DNA from: Niastella yeongjuensis
Lineage (GTDB): Bacteria > Bacteroidota > Bacteroidia > Chitinophagales > Chitinophagaceae
DNA length: 64,000 nucleotides
Assembly (NCBI RefSeq): GCF_900110245.1
Contig: NZ_FOCZ01000003.1
Coordinates: 496,001 to 560,000, forward strand
Direction: 5' to 3'
Position numbers and translations under genes: made by a program. Positions 1 through 7,634 of the stretch are shown in pieces. Under the pieces are notes generated by a model, which made no database searches, was not told the origin of the DNA, and saw only the letters and a program-made list of their open reading frames with translations. Every line of letters starts with the position of its first letter. The stretch's first letter is position 1.

Positions 1-212
1 ACTTTACGCGGATCTATAGTTTAAATGAAGAAGCACACAGCAGGCTTAATACTGTTTATATGACCACCTATTTTATTGGTGGGGCCATGGGGACTTTCTT
101 TGGGTTATTAAGTTGGAAGGTAGGAGGCTGGTCTGTTGCACTTTGGCAAATGTTGTTGTGGAGCATAATAGCGTTGGTGATCGTTGTGTTGTCGAAGAAG
201 GAGAAGTTGTAA
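1..212 (+). CDS. MFS transporter, C-terminal end (partial)
   Basis: The gene enters from the left edge; reading frame 3 is open from base 3 to a TAA at 210-212, giving the last 69 residues. It contains an NEEAHSRLNTVYM stretch, then a glycine-rich segment (YFIGGAMGTFFG) and a final hydrophobic helix ending in SKKEKL. This is the pattern of the last two membrane helices of a 12-helix major facilitator (DHA1-type) permease, with the charged cytoplasmic tail. Substrate cannot be inferred. It ends just before a strong terminator. Confidence 0.7.
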   Translation, partial: FTRIYSLNEEAHSRLNTVYMTTYFIGGAMGTFFGLLSWKVGGWSVALWQMLLWSIIALVIVVLSKKEKL

Positions 213-230
213 TATCGGTATTATAAAATG

Positions 231-262
231 AAAAAAGACAATCCGAAAAGATTGTCTTTTTT
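231..262. terminator. Bidirectional intrinsic terminator
   Basis: A perfect 13-bp inverted repeat (231-243 with 250-262) has a 6-nt loop and A/T runs at both ends. It can end the MFS gene on the plus strand. Confidence 0.85.
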
Positions 263-265
263 ATG

Positions 266-338
266 AGCGGAAGACGAGATTCGAACTCGCGACCTGAGGC
301 TTGGGAAGCATCCACTCTACCAACTGAGCTACTTCCGC
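266..338 (-). tRNA. tRNA-Gly (CCC anticodon)
   Basis: On the minus strand a full cloverleaf can be drawn: acceptor stem GCGGAAG/CTTCCGC, D arm GCTC/GAGT, anticodon loop TTCCCAA (anticodon CCC), T arm GCGAG-TTCGAAT-CTCGT, and U73 as expected of glycine tRNAs. CCA is not encoded. The anticodon stem GATGC/GCCTC has one U-C mismatch (29-41), and the D stem and T stem each hold a G-U pair, so it is slightly weaker than a typical tRNA. Confidence 0.9.
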
Positions 339-378
339 ATACGACTAAGTTAATTAAAAATTACATGCGACGGTAAAA

Positions 379-1725
379 TTACCACAAAGGTTTTGCCTGA
401 TAGTAATCAAGGATCTTTGTACGCAATACATAATCGTAACGGGCTATAATGAGGTTCACATTGGCACGGTCGTAGTTGTTTTTGGCAATGAGGTAGTCAA
501 CTGAGGTAGCAGCGCCATTATTGAACCGTACTTCGGCAGCCCGGAACGATTCGGCATAGGCAGCCACCTGTTCAACCAGTGCCTGGTATTTGTTCTTTGC
601 CGCCGTCATATTAAAATAATCCTGCTCTATATTTTGCTTTAGCTGTATTTGTTTTGTTTTAGCTGTAAACTCTGCGCTTTTAAGATCGATCTTAGCCAGT
701 GTTATCTGGTTGCGGAACCGTAAATTATTAAAGATGGGGATGCTGATACTGATCCCTTCATAAGTACGGTAGTAATTGCTGAGCTGGTCGTAATAATCAA
801 TTTTATTTTGTGAGGCATCACGGGCCGTGCTGGAGTAGGGGGTATAAAAACCGGCACCGAGTCCAATAGTTGGCAATAAATTACCTCTTGCCGCCCGTAC
901 TGCTTTTTCAGCGCTTTTGGTGCGAAGATCGGCTGCTTTTATGATAGCCAGTTGTTGCAACGCAATGGTGAAAATGCTGTCAGGTGTACTGGCATAATTC
1001 AATTCTACCTGGTCGGCCCGCAATCTCTCCACCTGTAAGTCTTTATTGAAAGCCTCATTCATCAATTGGGCCAGTGATAACCGGGCTCCATCGAGCGCAT
1101 TTTGATTGGTGATGATGCTTACCTTATTATCGGCCAACAATCCTTTCAGGTCTGTAAGGTCCGATGGTTTTATGGCACCTTCCTGGTTCATGAGCTCCAG
1201 ACGTTCAACCTGTTTCTGGGCTACTTCTGCTGTTTTTTGCGATTGCTGTAACAGATCGGTGCTGGTAAGTATTTGTAAATAAGCCAGTATCACGTTCAGC
1301 ATTAACTGGTCTTTACTTGTTTGCCATTCCATTTTGCTGGCTTCATAGGCATATTGGTTGCTTTTCAACGTATTCATTAACCGCAAACCATTAAACAGGG
1401 TTACATTGGCCGATACCTGGTAACTGCCGGAAGTGTAGTTCTGGGTTACATAGTCATTGGTATTGAGATCAATACTACGCCCCTGGTTAAGCTGATGATC
1501 TATATCGGCACCCACATTCGGTAACAGGTTGGCTTTTGACTGCCGCAAGGTTACTCCTGCCCGTTCCATGTTGAAGTCGCTTTGCTTTACATCCAGGTTG
1601 TTCGACCAGGCTGTTTGCACGCACTCCTGCAATGATAATGGACGACCGGTGATCGTTTGAGACCGGCCATCCATATACATCATCATGGCTATAATTAACA
1701 CTAAAAAAATCTTTCTTAGTAACAT
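379..1725 (-). CDS. TolC-family outer-membrane efflux channel
   Basis: This 448-residue protein has an N-terminal signal peptide (hydrophobic residues ~5-18, cleavage near SQT), then two copies of the outer-membrane efflux protein repeat, beginning with the typical LSLQECVQTAW motif and rich in long amphipathic helices. Length is normal for TolC/OprM-type factors. It is the last gene of the export operon, 18 nt after the second ABC ATPase. With the periplasmic adaptor at the operon's other end it should complete a tripartite channel from inner membrane to outside. Substrate unknown. Confidence 0.9.
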   Translation of the reverse strand: MLLRKIFLVLIIAMMMYMDGRSQTITGRPLSLQECVQTAWSNNLDVKQSDFNMERAGVTLRQSKANLLPNVGADIDHQLNQGRSIDLNTNDYVTQNYTSGSYQVSANVTLFNGLRLMNTLKSNQYAYEASKMEWQTSKDQLMLNVILAYLQILTSTDLLQQSQKTAEVAQKQVERLELMNQEGAIKPSDLTDLKGLLADNKVSIITNQNALDGARLSLAQLMNEAFNKDLQVERLRADQVELNYASTPDSIFTIALQQLAIIKAADLRTKSAEKAVRAARGNLLPTIGLGAGFYTPYSSTARDASQNKIDYYDQLSNYYRTYEGISISIPIFNNLRFRNQITLAKIDLKSAEFTAKTKQIQLKQNIEQDYFNMTAAKNKYQALVEQVAAYAESFRAAEVRFNNGAATSVDYLIAKNNYDRANVNLIIARYDYVLRTKILDYYQAKPLW

Positions 1726-1743
1726 TTGTTTTTTGTTCTGTTT

Positions 1744-2412
1744 TTAGTTTCCCTGCTCTATTCTTCCGTCCAATAAGTTTATAATATGCGAACCGTAGCC
1801 GGCATTCTTTTCAGAGTGGGTAACCTGTATAATGGTTACGCCTTCTTTATTCAGTTGTTTGAACAGGTCCATGATCTCCTCACCCTGTTTTGAGTTCAGG
1901 TTACCCGTAGGTTCGTCGGCCAGTAATAATTTAGGTTTAGCGATCAGCGCGCGGGCTATACCTACCAGTTGTTGCTGCCCACCTGAAAGCTGGGTAGGGA
2001 AGAGATCTTTTTTACCCACGATATTAAAACGATCGATCATATCAGCTACCATGGCCTTGCGCTCATTGGTTTTTACGTTTTGATAAATCAACGGCGTTTC
2101 AATATTCTCGTATACCGTTAACTCATCAATAAGGTGATAGGCCTGAAATACAAAACCTACATGTTGCTTATATATTTGTGAGCGTTGCTTTTCTTTCAGG
2201 GAATGCACCGGCTGGTCCATAAAATGGTATTCGCCTTCATTGGCATCATCGAGCATACCCAATATGTGCAGCAGGGTTGATTTACCTGAACCGGATGGTC
2301 CCATGATGGAAACAAATTCGCCTTCCTTAATCGTTAGATTAATATCTTTTAATATAAATGTTGGTTTACCGCCTACCTGGTACCATTTTGAAATGTGCTT
2401 CAGTTCGATCAT
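1744..2412 (-). CDS. ABC transporter ATPase (MacB/LolD type), second of the operon
   Basis: Nucleotide-binding subunit of an FtsX/MacB-type exporter. Visible motifs are Walker [11 protein letters not shown]-loop FQAYHLIDE, signature LSGGQQQL, Walker [12 protein letters not shown] and the switch histidine in VTHSEKN. I place the start at the ATG giving [11 protein letters not shown] (222 residues), because family members begin there; an upstream in-frame start would add 11 residues. The usual arginine after the signature (LSGGQQQR) is leucine and the next alanine is glycine, unlike the ATPase at 12466-13143. It follows a 140-nt gap holding its own likely promoter. Confidence 0.9.
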   Translation of the reverse strand: MIELKHISKWYQVGGKPTFILKDINLTIKEGEFVSIMGPSGSGKSTLLHILGMLDDANEGEYHFMDQPVHSLKEKQRSQIYKQHVGFVFQAYHLIDELTVYENIETPLIYQNVKTNERKAMVADMIDRFNIVGKKDLFPTQLSGGQQQLVGIARALIAKPKLLLADEPTGNLNSKQGEEIMDLFKQLNKEGVTIIQVTHSEKNAGYGSHIINLLDGRIEQGN

Positions 2413-2445
2413 AAGTTTTATGCTTGGTTCTTTAATATGGCCCAA

Positions 2446-2552
2446 TACATGCCAGAATGTAATTGGATGATTTGCAAGATATTATAAGGAAATTAAGGTT
2501 GTATGCGTTTGTTTTCGATACAGAAACTGTCCGGTTTCGATACAATGGAGCC
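2446..2552 (-). promoter_or_regulatory. Likely sigma-54-type promoter region of ATPase 2/TolC
   Basis: The gap between the fourth permease and the second ATPase resembles the region upstream of the adaptor gene (14703-14911). On the minus strand it holds CTGGCATGTATTGGGC, with GG and GC ten bases apart as in -24/-12 promoters. It also has a direct repeat TTTCGATACA (plus strand, 2513-2522 and 2535-2544, 22 bp apart) that could be an activator site. An NtrC-type regulator is encoded next to the operon. This is inference from motif and context. Confidence 0.4.
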
Positions 2553-4976
2553 TCACTCATTGCGTAAACTCTTTACCGGGTTCATCAGCGCGGCCCTGAT
2601 CGTTTGAAAACTTACAGTAAACACAGCTATCAATGCGGCTGCTACCCCTGCCATTATAAATACCCACCAGCTGATGGTGGTGCGATAGGCAAAGTCCTGC
2701 AGCCAGCTGTGCATAAACCACCAGGCCAGCGGAAAGGCAATCACTGCCGACACAATCACCAGTTTTAAAAAGTCTTTTGAGAGCATGGTGGTAATATTAC
2801 TCACGGTGGCGCCCAGTACTTTTCTGATCCCGATCTCTTTGGTGCGTTGTTCGGCGGCATAAGCGGCCAGTCCAAACAATCCTAAACACGCAATCAAAAT
2901 AGCCAGTGCAGAAAATGAAATGGCTATAATGCCCATTCGTTGTTCGGTACGGTACAAATTATTGAAGTCTTCATCCATGAACGTATAATTGAATGGCTCA
3001 CCGGGCGCCATTTTATTATAAAGGTTTTCAATTTGTGCTACCAGGTGTGGTATGTTTGTGCTGTTGATGCGGATCGCTGTGTTGCCGGCGTTCTCACCCA
3101 ATAATAATGCGAGGGGCCTAACCTGTTGCCTAAAGCTGGTGAAATTAAAATCCTTTACAATGCCAATTACGTGTAACACCGAAACGTTTTTATTGCCAAT
3201 GTCCCGCAAATAATACAGGTTTTTGCCTATCGGGTCTGTAAAGCCATACATTTTTGCTGCAGCTTCATTGATGATGATGGCGCTTGAATCGGTCAAAAAT
3301 TCCCTGGAGAAATTTCTACCCGTTGTCAGCTCCATACCAAGCGTAGCTAAATATTGATCGTCTACATCCCAGGTTTGCATTGACACAGCTTTTTTTTGAT
3401 CAAGGGTCGGGTCTGCAAAAACCGGATTATCATTTCGCCAGCCATTGGTGGGTAAATAGCCGGTCATGGTGGCGTTTTCAACACCGGAAATTTTTACCAC
3501 TTCCTCCCTGAAGGTTTTTGCTTTACTGCCCAGTGGTAAAGTGCTGTGTAACACCAATACCTGTTCGCGGTTGAACCCGGTTTTATGCGACTGTATAAAG
3601 TTGAGTTGTTTATAAATAACAATAGTGGCAATAATGAGTATAATGGAAATGGAAAACTGGAACACCACCAGTCCGCTGCGCAGCCAGCTTGTTTTAAAAC
3701 CTGCAGCCAGCTTGCCTTTAATAACCTGTATGGGTTTGAAGGATGATAAATAAAATGCAGGATAGCTACCGGCCAGTAAACCGGTTACTAAAACCATCGC
3801 CAACAAAATGGGTAACAACCAGGGAGTAGCCAGCAGGTTCAATTTAATCTCTTTTGCCGCCAAATGATTGAAAGTAGGCAGCATGATAAAGGTTAGCGCC
3901 AGGGCCAGCACCAACGCTATACAACTGATCAGAATGCTTTCGGTAAGGAACTGTTTTACCAGGTTGGCTTTTAATGAACCTAATACTTTTCGAACGCCTA
4001 CTTCCCGGGCGCGGTTAGCCGAACGGGCGGTTGACAGGTTCATGAAGTTTACACAGGCAATCAATAAAATGAAAAAGGCAATGGCTGAAAAAATATAGAC
4101 ATATTGAATACTGCTGTTGGGAGCCAGTTCACCGGTTTTATCGGAATAGAGGTGAATGCTGGTCAACGGCGTCAAGTATTGCTTTTCATAATTGCCGCTT
4201 TTTTTGAACTCGGCCATATCAATCGACATGATCTGTTTTACTGCAGGGCCTACATATTTGTCGATCAATGCATCAAATTGTACTTCCAGTTTTTTGGGGT
4301 CACTGCCTTCTTTTAATACAACATAGGTATTGAAGTTGTTGCTTACCCAGTTGTTTCGCCGGCTCTCTTCGAGTGTGGACATAGATACAAAGAAATCGTA
4401 AGTGAAATGTGATTGTGCCGGAATGTCTTTGATCACGCCGGTGATCTTATAATTATCCCGGTTGTTAACGAGCAGGGTGCGGCCAACTGCCTGGGTGGTG
4501 TTAAAGTATTTACGGGCCGTGGTGGCAGTGATCACGAGGCTGTTAGGCGTTTGTAAAGCTGTTTGCGGATCGCCATCGAGCAGGGGCAGCGTAAATACAT
4601 CGAACAAGGTAGAATCGGCGTATATGACCTTATCTTCCTGTACATTCTCATTCCCCTTTTTTAACAGCAGGCCACCATTGTCTCTAAAACGTACATATTG
4701 TTCTACCTGGGGATAATCTTTTTTCAGGGTAGAGCCCATGGGGTCTGGTGCCACGGCCAGAATAAAATGATTACCGCCGAATTTTATATCCCCGTCCACG
4801 CGGTAAATGCGATCGGCTTTTTTATTATAACGATCGTAACTCAGCTCATCTATTACAAAGAGCATTATGAGTAAACAGGTGGCCAGTCCAATAGCCAGCC
4901 CGATTATATTGATGGCCGAAAAGCCCTTGCTTTTCCAAAGGTTGCGTAAGGCTATCTTTATATAGTTTCTTAGCAT
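2553..4976 (-). CDS. ABC transporter permease, double FtsX/MacB type (4th of four)
   Basis: This 807-residue inner-membrane protein has two halves. Each half has a membrane helix, a periplasmic MacB-PCD-like domain, and a three-helix FtsX domain (helices near residues 20-42, 285-305, 340-365, 380-405, 425-450, 680-705, 735-755, 765-790). Both FtsX domains carry the signature (REVGVRKVLG and KEIGIRKVLG) before the last helices. Such proteins move lipids, peptides or drugs using ATPases like those encoded at the ends of the permease run. It is the fourth of four tandem paralogues. Confidence 0.9.
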   Translation of the reverse strand: MLRNYIKIALRNLWKSKGFSAINIIGLAIGLATCLLIMLFVIDELSYDRYNKKADRIYRVDGDIKFGGNHFILAVAPDPMGSTLKKDYPQVEQYVRFRDNGGLLLKKGNENVQEDKVIYADSTLFDVFTLPLLDGDPQTALQTPNSLVITATTARKYFNTTQAVGRTLLVNNRDNYKITGVIKDIPAQSHFTYDFFVSMSTLEESRRNNWVSNNFNTYVVLKEGSDPKKLEVQFDALIDKYVGPAVKQIMSIDMAEFKKSGNYEKQYLTPLTSIHLYSDKTGELAPNSSIQYVYIFSAIAFFILLIACVNFMNLSTARSANRAREVGVRKVLGSLKANLVKQFLTESILISCIALVLALALTFIMLPTFNHLAAKEIKLNLLATPWLLPILLAMVLVTGLLAGSYPAFYLSSFKPIQVIKGKLAAGFKTSWLRSGLVVFQFSISIILIIATIVIYKQLNFIQSHKTGFNREQVLVLHSTLPLGSKAKTFREEVVKISGVENATMTGYLPTNGWRNDNPVFADPTLDQKKAVSMQTWDVDDQYLATLGMELTTGRNFSREFLTDSSAIIINEAAAKMYGFTDPIGKNLYYLRDIGNKNVSVLHVIGIVKDFNFTSFRQQVRPLALLLGENAGNTAIRINSTNIPHLVAQIENLYNKMAPGEPFNYTFMDEDFNNLYRTEQRMGIIAISFSALAILIACLGLFGLAAYAAEQRTKEIGIRKVLGATVSNITTMLSKDFLKLVIVSAVIAFPLAWWFMHSWLQDFAYRTTISWWVFIMAGVAAALIAVFTVSFQTIRAALMNPVKSLRNE

Positions 4977-4995
4977 AACTCAAGGTTATTAATAT

Positions 4996-5091
4996 TGTAA
5001 TTGAGTATTCCGTTTTCATAAGGCGCTGTTGCAGGTTACATGTTACATGTTTCAGGTTTTATTGGTTTCAAACCCTGTAACCTGTAACTCG
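4996..5091. repeat. Duplicated spacer with long imperfect hairpin (copy 1)
   Basis: The spacer in front of the fourth permease is about 80 percent alike to the one in front of the third (7523-7633), sharing a GTTTTCATAAG block and a CTGTTGCAGGTT block. The inner part can fold as an imperfect hairpin (about 5031-5059 with 5071-5090) built of ACATGTTACA/CTGTAACCTG words. Confidence 0.7.
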
Positions 5092-7503
5092 CTACTCGCT
5101 TCTCAATGCTTTCACAGGATTGGCTAATGCGGCTCTTATAGCTTTGTAGCCCACCGTTATCCAGGCAATTACTACTGAGCCGGCAATGGCGGTTATGAAG
5201 AACCAGATGCTTAAAGGAATGCGGTAGGCAAAATTATTCAGCCAGCTGTGCATCATATACCAGGCAACCGGTACCGCAATAAAGAAGGATACAATGATGA
5301 GAACGGTGAACTCTTTTGAGAACAATTGCAACAAACTGGTAACGGAAGCGCCCAATACTTTTCTGATGCCCACTTCTTTTGTTTTTTGAACCGCCATAAA
5401 TGAAACCAGTCCGTATAAACCTAAACAGGAAATAAAAATAGCCAGGCCTGCAAAGATCTTATACAGCAGCGATAACTGTTCTTCCTGCTGATAGAACCGG
5501 GCAATGTTTTCATCAAAGAATTGCGGGGAATAGGCATACTCCGGATAAAACTGTTCCCAGGTTTTTTGAATGGCCGCCTGTGTGCCGGCTAATTGTTGGG
5601 TTCGTATTTTTATGCCAGTACAGTAATAGAATTTTTTTCGGGTGGTAATAACAACGGGTTTGATGTCTTCCCGCAGGGAACTGGTTTTAAAATCTTTTAC
5701 TACACCTACTATCGGATACCATTGGTCGCGGCCAATACGAATGGTTTTTCCAATAACTTCATTTGGGTCTTTTATCCCAAGGTCTTTAACCAGTGTTTCA
5801 TTGATCATGAGTTCGCGCATGGTATCGCTTTCGACCGGAATGCGGCCGCCTATGAGTTGCAGACCAAAAGTTTTGACATAATCTGCATCGGTAAATTTCA
5901 ATGAGATCTGAAACTTTTCATCGGGCTGATGGTTATAGCCAAAATTAGTTGACCATAAATTATCTGAAGAGGGCGCATCGTTGTTGAAGCTTACTGACTG
6001 CACACCTGGTATTTGCAATAACTGTTGTTTAAAAGCGGTTTGTTTTGACAGGGAAATACTATCAGATTTACCGTTTAAGATCAGAACGCCTTCTTTATTA
6101 AAACCCAGCTCGGCCTTACTGATGAAGTTCATCTGGCTGATGGCAACGGCTGTAGCAATGATCAATACCTGTGAAATGGTGAATTGCATAATTACCAGAC
6201 CCCGGCGCAACGATACACCACGTACACCGGCTGAAGCCATTTTATTTTTCAGCGCTGTGATGGGATTGTATTTCGAAAGCACAAAAGAAGGATATAAGCC
6301 CGCCAACAGGGTTACTATTATGCCTATGCTTACCACCATAACTACGGTTTGAAGTGTAAACAAACTCAATTGTTCCTGTATAGAGGCGATGTGTTTTATA
6401 TAGGGCAGCATCATCCAGGCTATACCCAGGGATACAAGAATGGATAGGCATACGATCACGGCGGTTTCGGTCATGACCTGGCCAAATAACTGACTGCGGT
6501 TACCGCCCAATACTTTTCTAATACCCACTTCCTTTGACCGGTTAACCGACAGAGCGGTGGCCAGATTGATAAAATTCACACAGGCCATCAGGATAATGAA
6601 TATGCCGATGAGCGATAAGGTAAGCAGGGTTGATTTACTGGTAACATGATCGCCAAATGAAGCAAAGCGGCGATCGAAATGGAAGCTGCTCAACGGTTGC
6701 AGGAAATTCGTTTTTATCGAATTTGACTGCAACGGTTTATATTGATCCCTGCTGAATTGCAACAGGGCACGATTGATATCGTCCATTTTCACGTTAGCGG
6801 GCAGCAGTGCCATTATGTTGAAGTTGCTGGAGGTGGTGTTCCAGGTTTCAAAATGGTTATATGCGCCGCCGTTTTGTTTCAACGTTTCATAGGAAACCAA
6901 TACCGATAAAGGCAGATCGGAGTTCGCAGGCACATTTTTCAGAATACCATTTACTTTTAATGGAACCGTATTGTCGAGCAACACGGTTTTACCCATTGCC
7001 TCCTGCCAGGAGCCAAAATATTTTGTGGCAGTTTTTTCATCCAGCACTACATTGTTAGGATCTTTTAACGAGGCCGGACTACCAGTGAGCCATTGATATG
7101 AAAACACCTCGAATAGTTGGGGCTCTATAAAAAATAGCCCGGTTTCCACGATAAACTTGTTACCGGTTTCATTTTTGCCGGAAGGAACCGTAATCTGGCT
7201 GCCATATGCAGATTCCAGTGCGCCAAATTGTATATGCGGAAATTCAGCGCGCAGTGCCTTCAGGGCAGGCACCGGAATGCCGGCGTTATAGGTAATGTCT
7301 TTATCAAATTTATCCTGCGTTACTACCCGGTAAATTCGATTGTAATTGGGCTGAAATTTGTCATAGCTCAATTCATATTGCACCACAATAAACACGAGCA
7401 GGCTGGCAGCCATGCCAATAGATAAACCGGTTATATTGATCAATGAGAATGCTTTGTTACGCACAATGCTTCTCCATGCGGTTTTGAGATAGTTCTTGAA
7501 CAT
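5092..7503 (-). CDS. ABC transporter permease, double FtsX/MacB type (3rd of four)
   Basis: Inner-membrane subunit of the exporter with the same two-half plan as its neighbours: N-terminal helix, periplasmic domain, FtsX domain with SKEVGIRKVLGG, then a second half ending in a FtsX domain with TKEVGIRKVLGA and a final ALANPVKALRSE tail. I take the ATG giving MFKNYLKTAW as start; a GTG two codons upstream is possible. At 803 residues it is normal for the family in Bacteroidota. Its periplasmic domains differ much from the other three copies, so the paralogues are old or functionally divergent. Confidence 0.9.
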   Translation of the reverse strand: MFKNYLKTAWRSIVRNKAFSLINITGLSIGMAASLLVFIVVQYELSYDKFQPNYNRIYRVVTQDKFDKDITYNAGIPVPALKALRAEFPHIQFGALESAYGSQITVPSGKNETGNKFIVETGLFFIEPQLFEVFSYQWLTGSPASLKDPNNVVLDEKTATKYFGSWQEAMGKTVLLDNTVPLKVNGILKNVPANSDLPLSVLVSYETLKQNGGAYNHFETWNTTSSNFNIMALLPANVKMDDINRALLQFSRDQYKPLQSNSIKTNFLQPLSSFHFDRRFASFGDHVTSKSTLLTLSLIGIFIILMACVNFINLATALSVNRSKEVGIRKVLGGNRSQLFGQVMTETAVIVCLSILVSLGIAWMMLPYIKHIASIQEQLSLFTLQTVVMVVSIGIIVTLLAGLYPSFVLSKYNPITALKNKMASAGVRGVSLRRGLVIMQFTISQVLIIATAVAISQMNFISKAELGFNKEGVLILNGKSDSISLSKQTAFKQQLLQIPGVQSVSFNNDAPSSDNLWSTNFGYNHQPDEKFQISLKFTDADYVKTFGLQLIGGRIPVESDTMRELMINETLVKDLGIKDPNEVIGKTIRIGRDQWYPIVGVVKDFKTSSLREDIKPVVITTRKKFYYCTGIKIRTQQLAGTQAAIQKTWEQFYPEYAYSPQFFDENIARFYQQEEQLSLLYKIFAGLAIFISCLGLYGLVSFMAVQKTKEVGIRKVLGASVTSLLQLFSKEFTVLIIVSFFIAVPVAWYMMHSWLNNFAYRIPLSIWFFITAIAGSVVIAWITVGYKAIRAALANPVKALRSE

Positions 7504-7522
7504 GACCACAGATTATTTATTC

Positions 7523-7633
7523 TATAATTGAGTACTACGTTTTCATAAGAGACTGTTGCAGGTTGCATGTTGCAGGGTTCAGGTTTTTAGGATTTGAATT
7601 CCTTTCAACCTGAAACTTGTAACCTGTAACTCC
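7523..7633. repeat. Duplicated spacer with long imperfect hairpin (copy 2)
   Basis: This is the counterpart of 4996-5091 in front of the third permease. Hairpin arms lie at about 7558-7586 and 7606-7632. The arms differ in sequence between the two copies, yet each remains self-complementary. Confidence 0.7.
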
Positions 7634-7634
7634 T

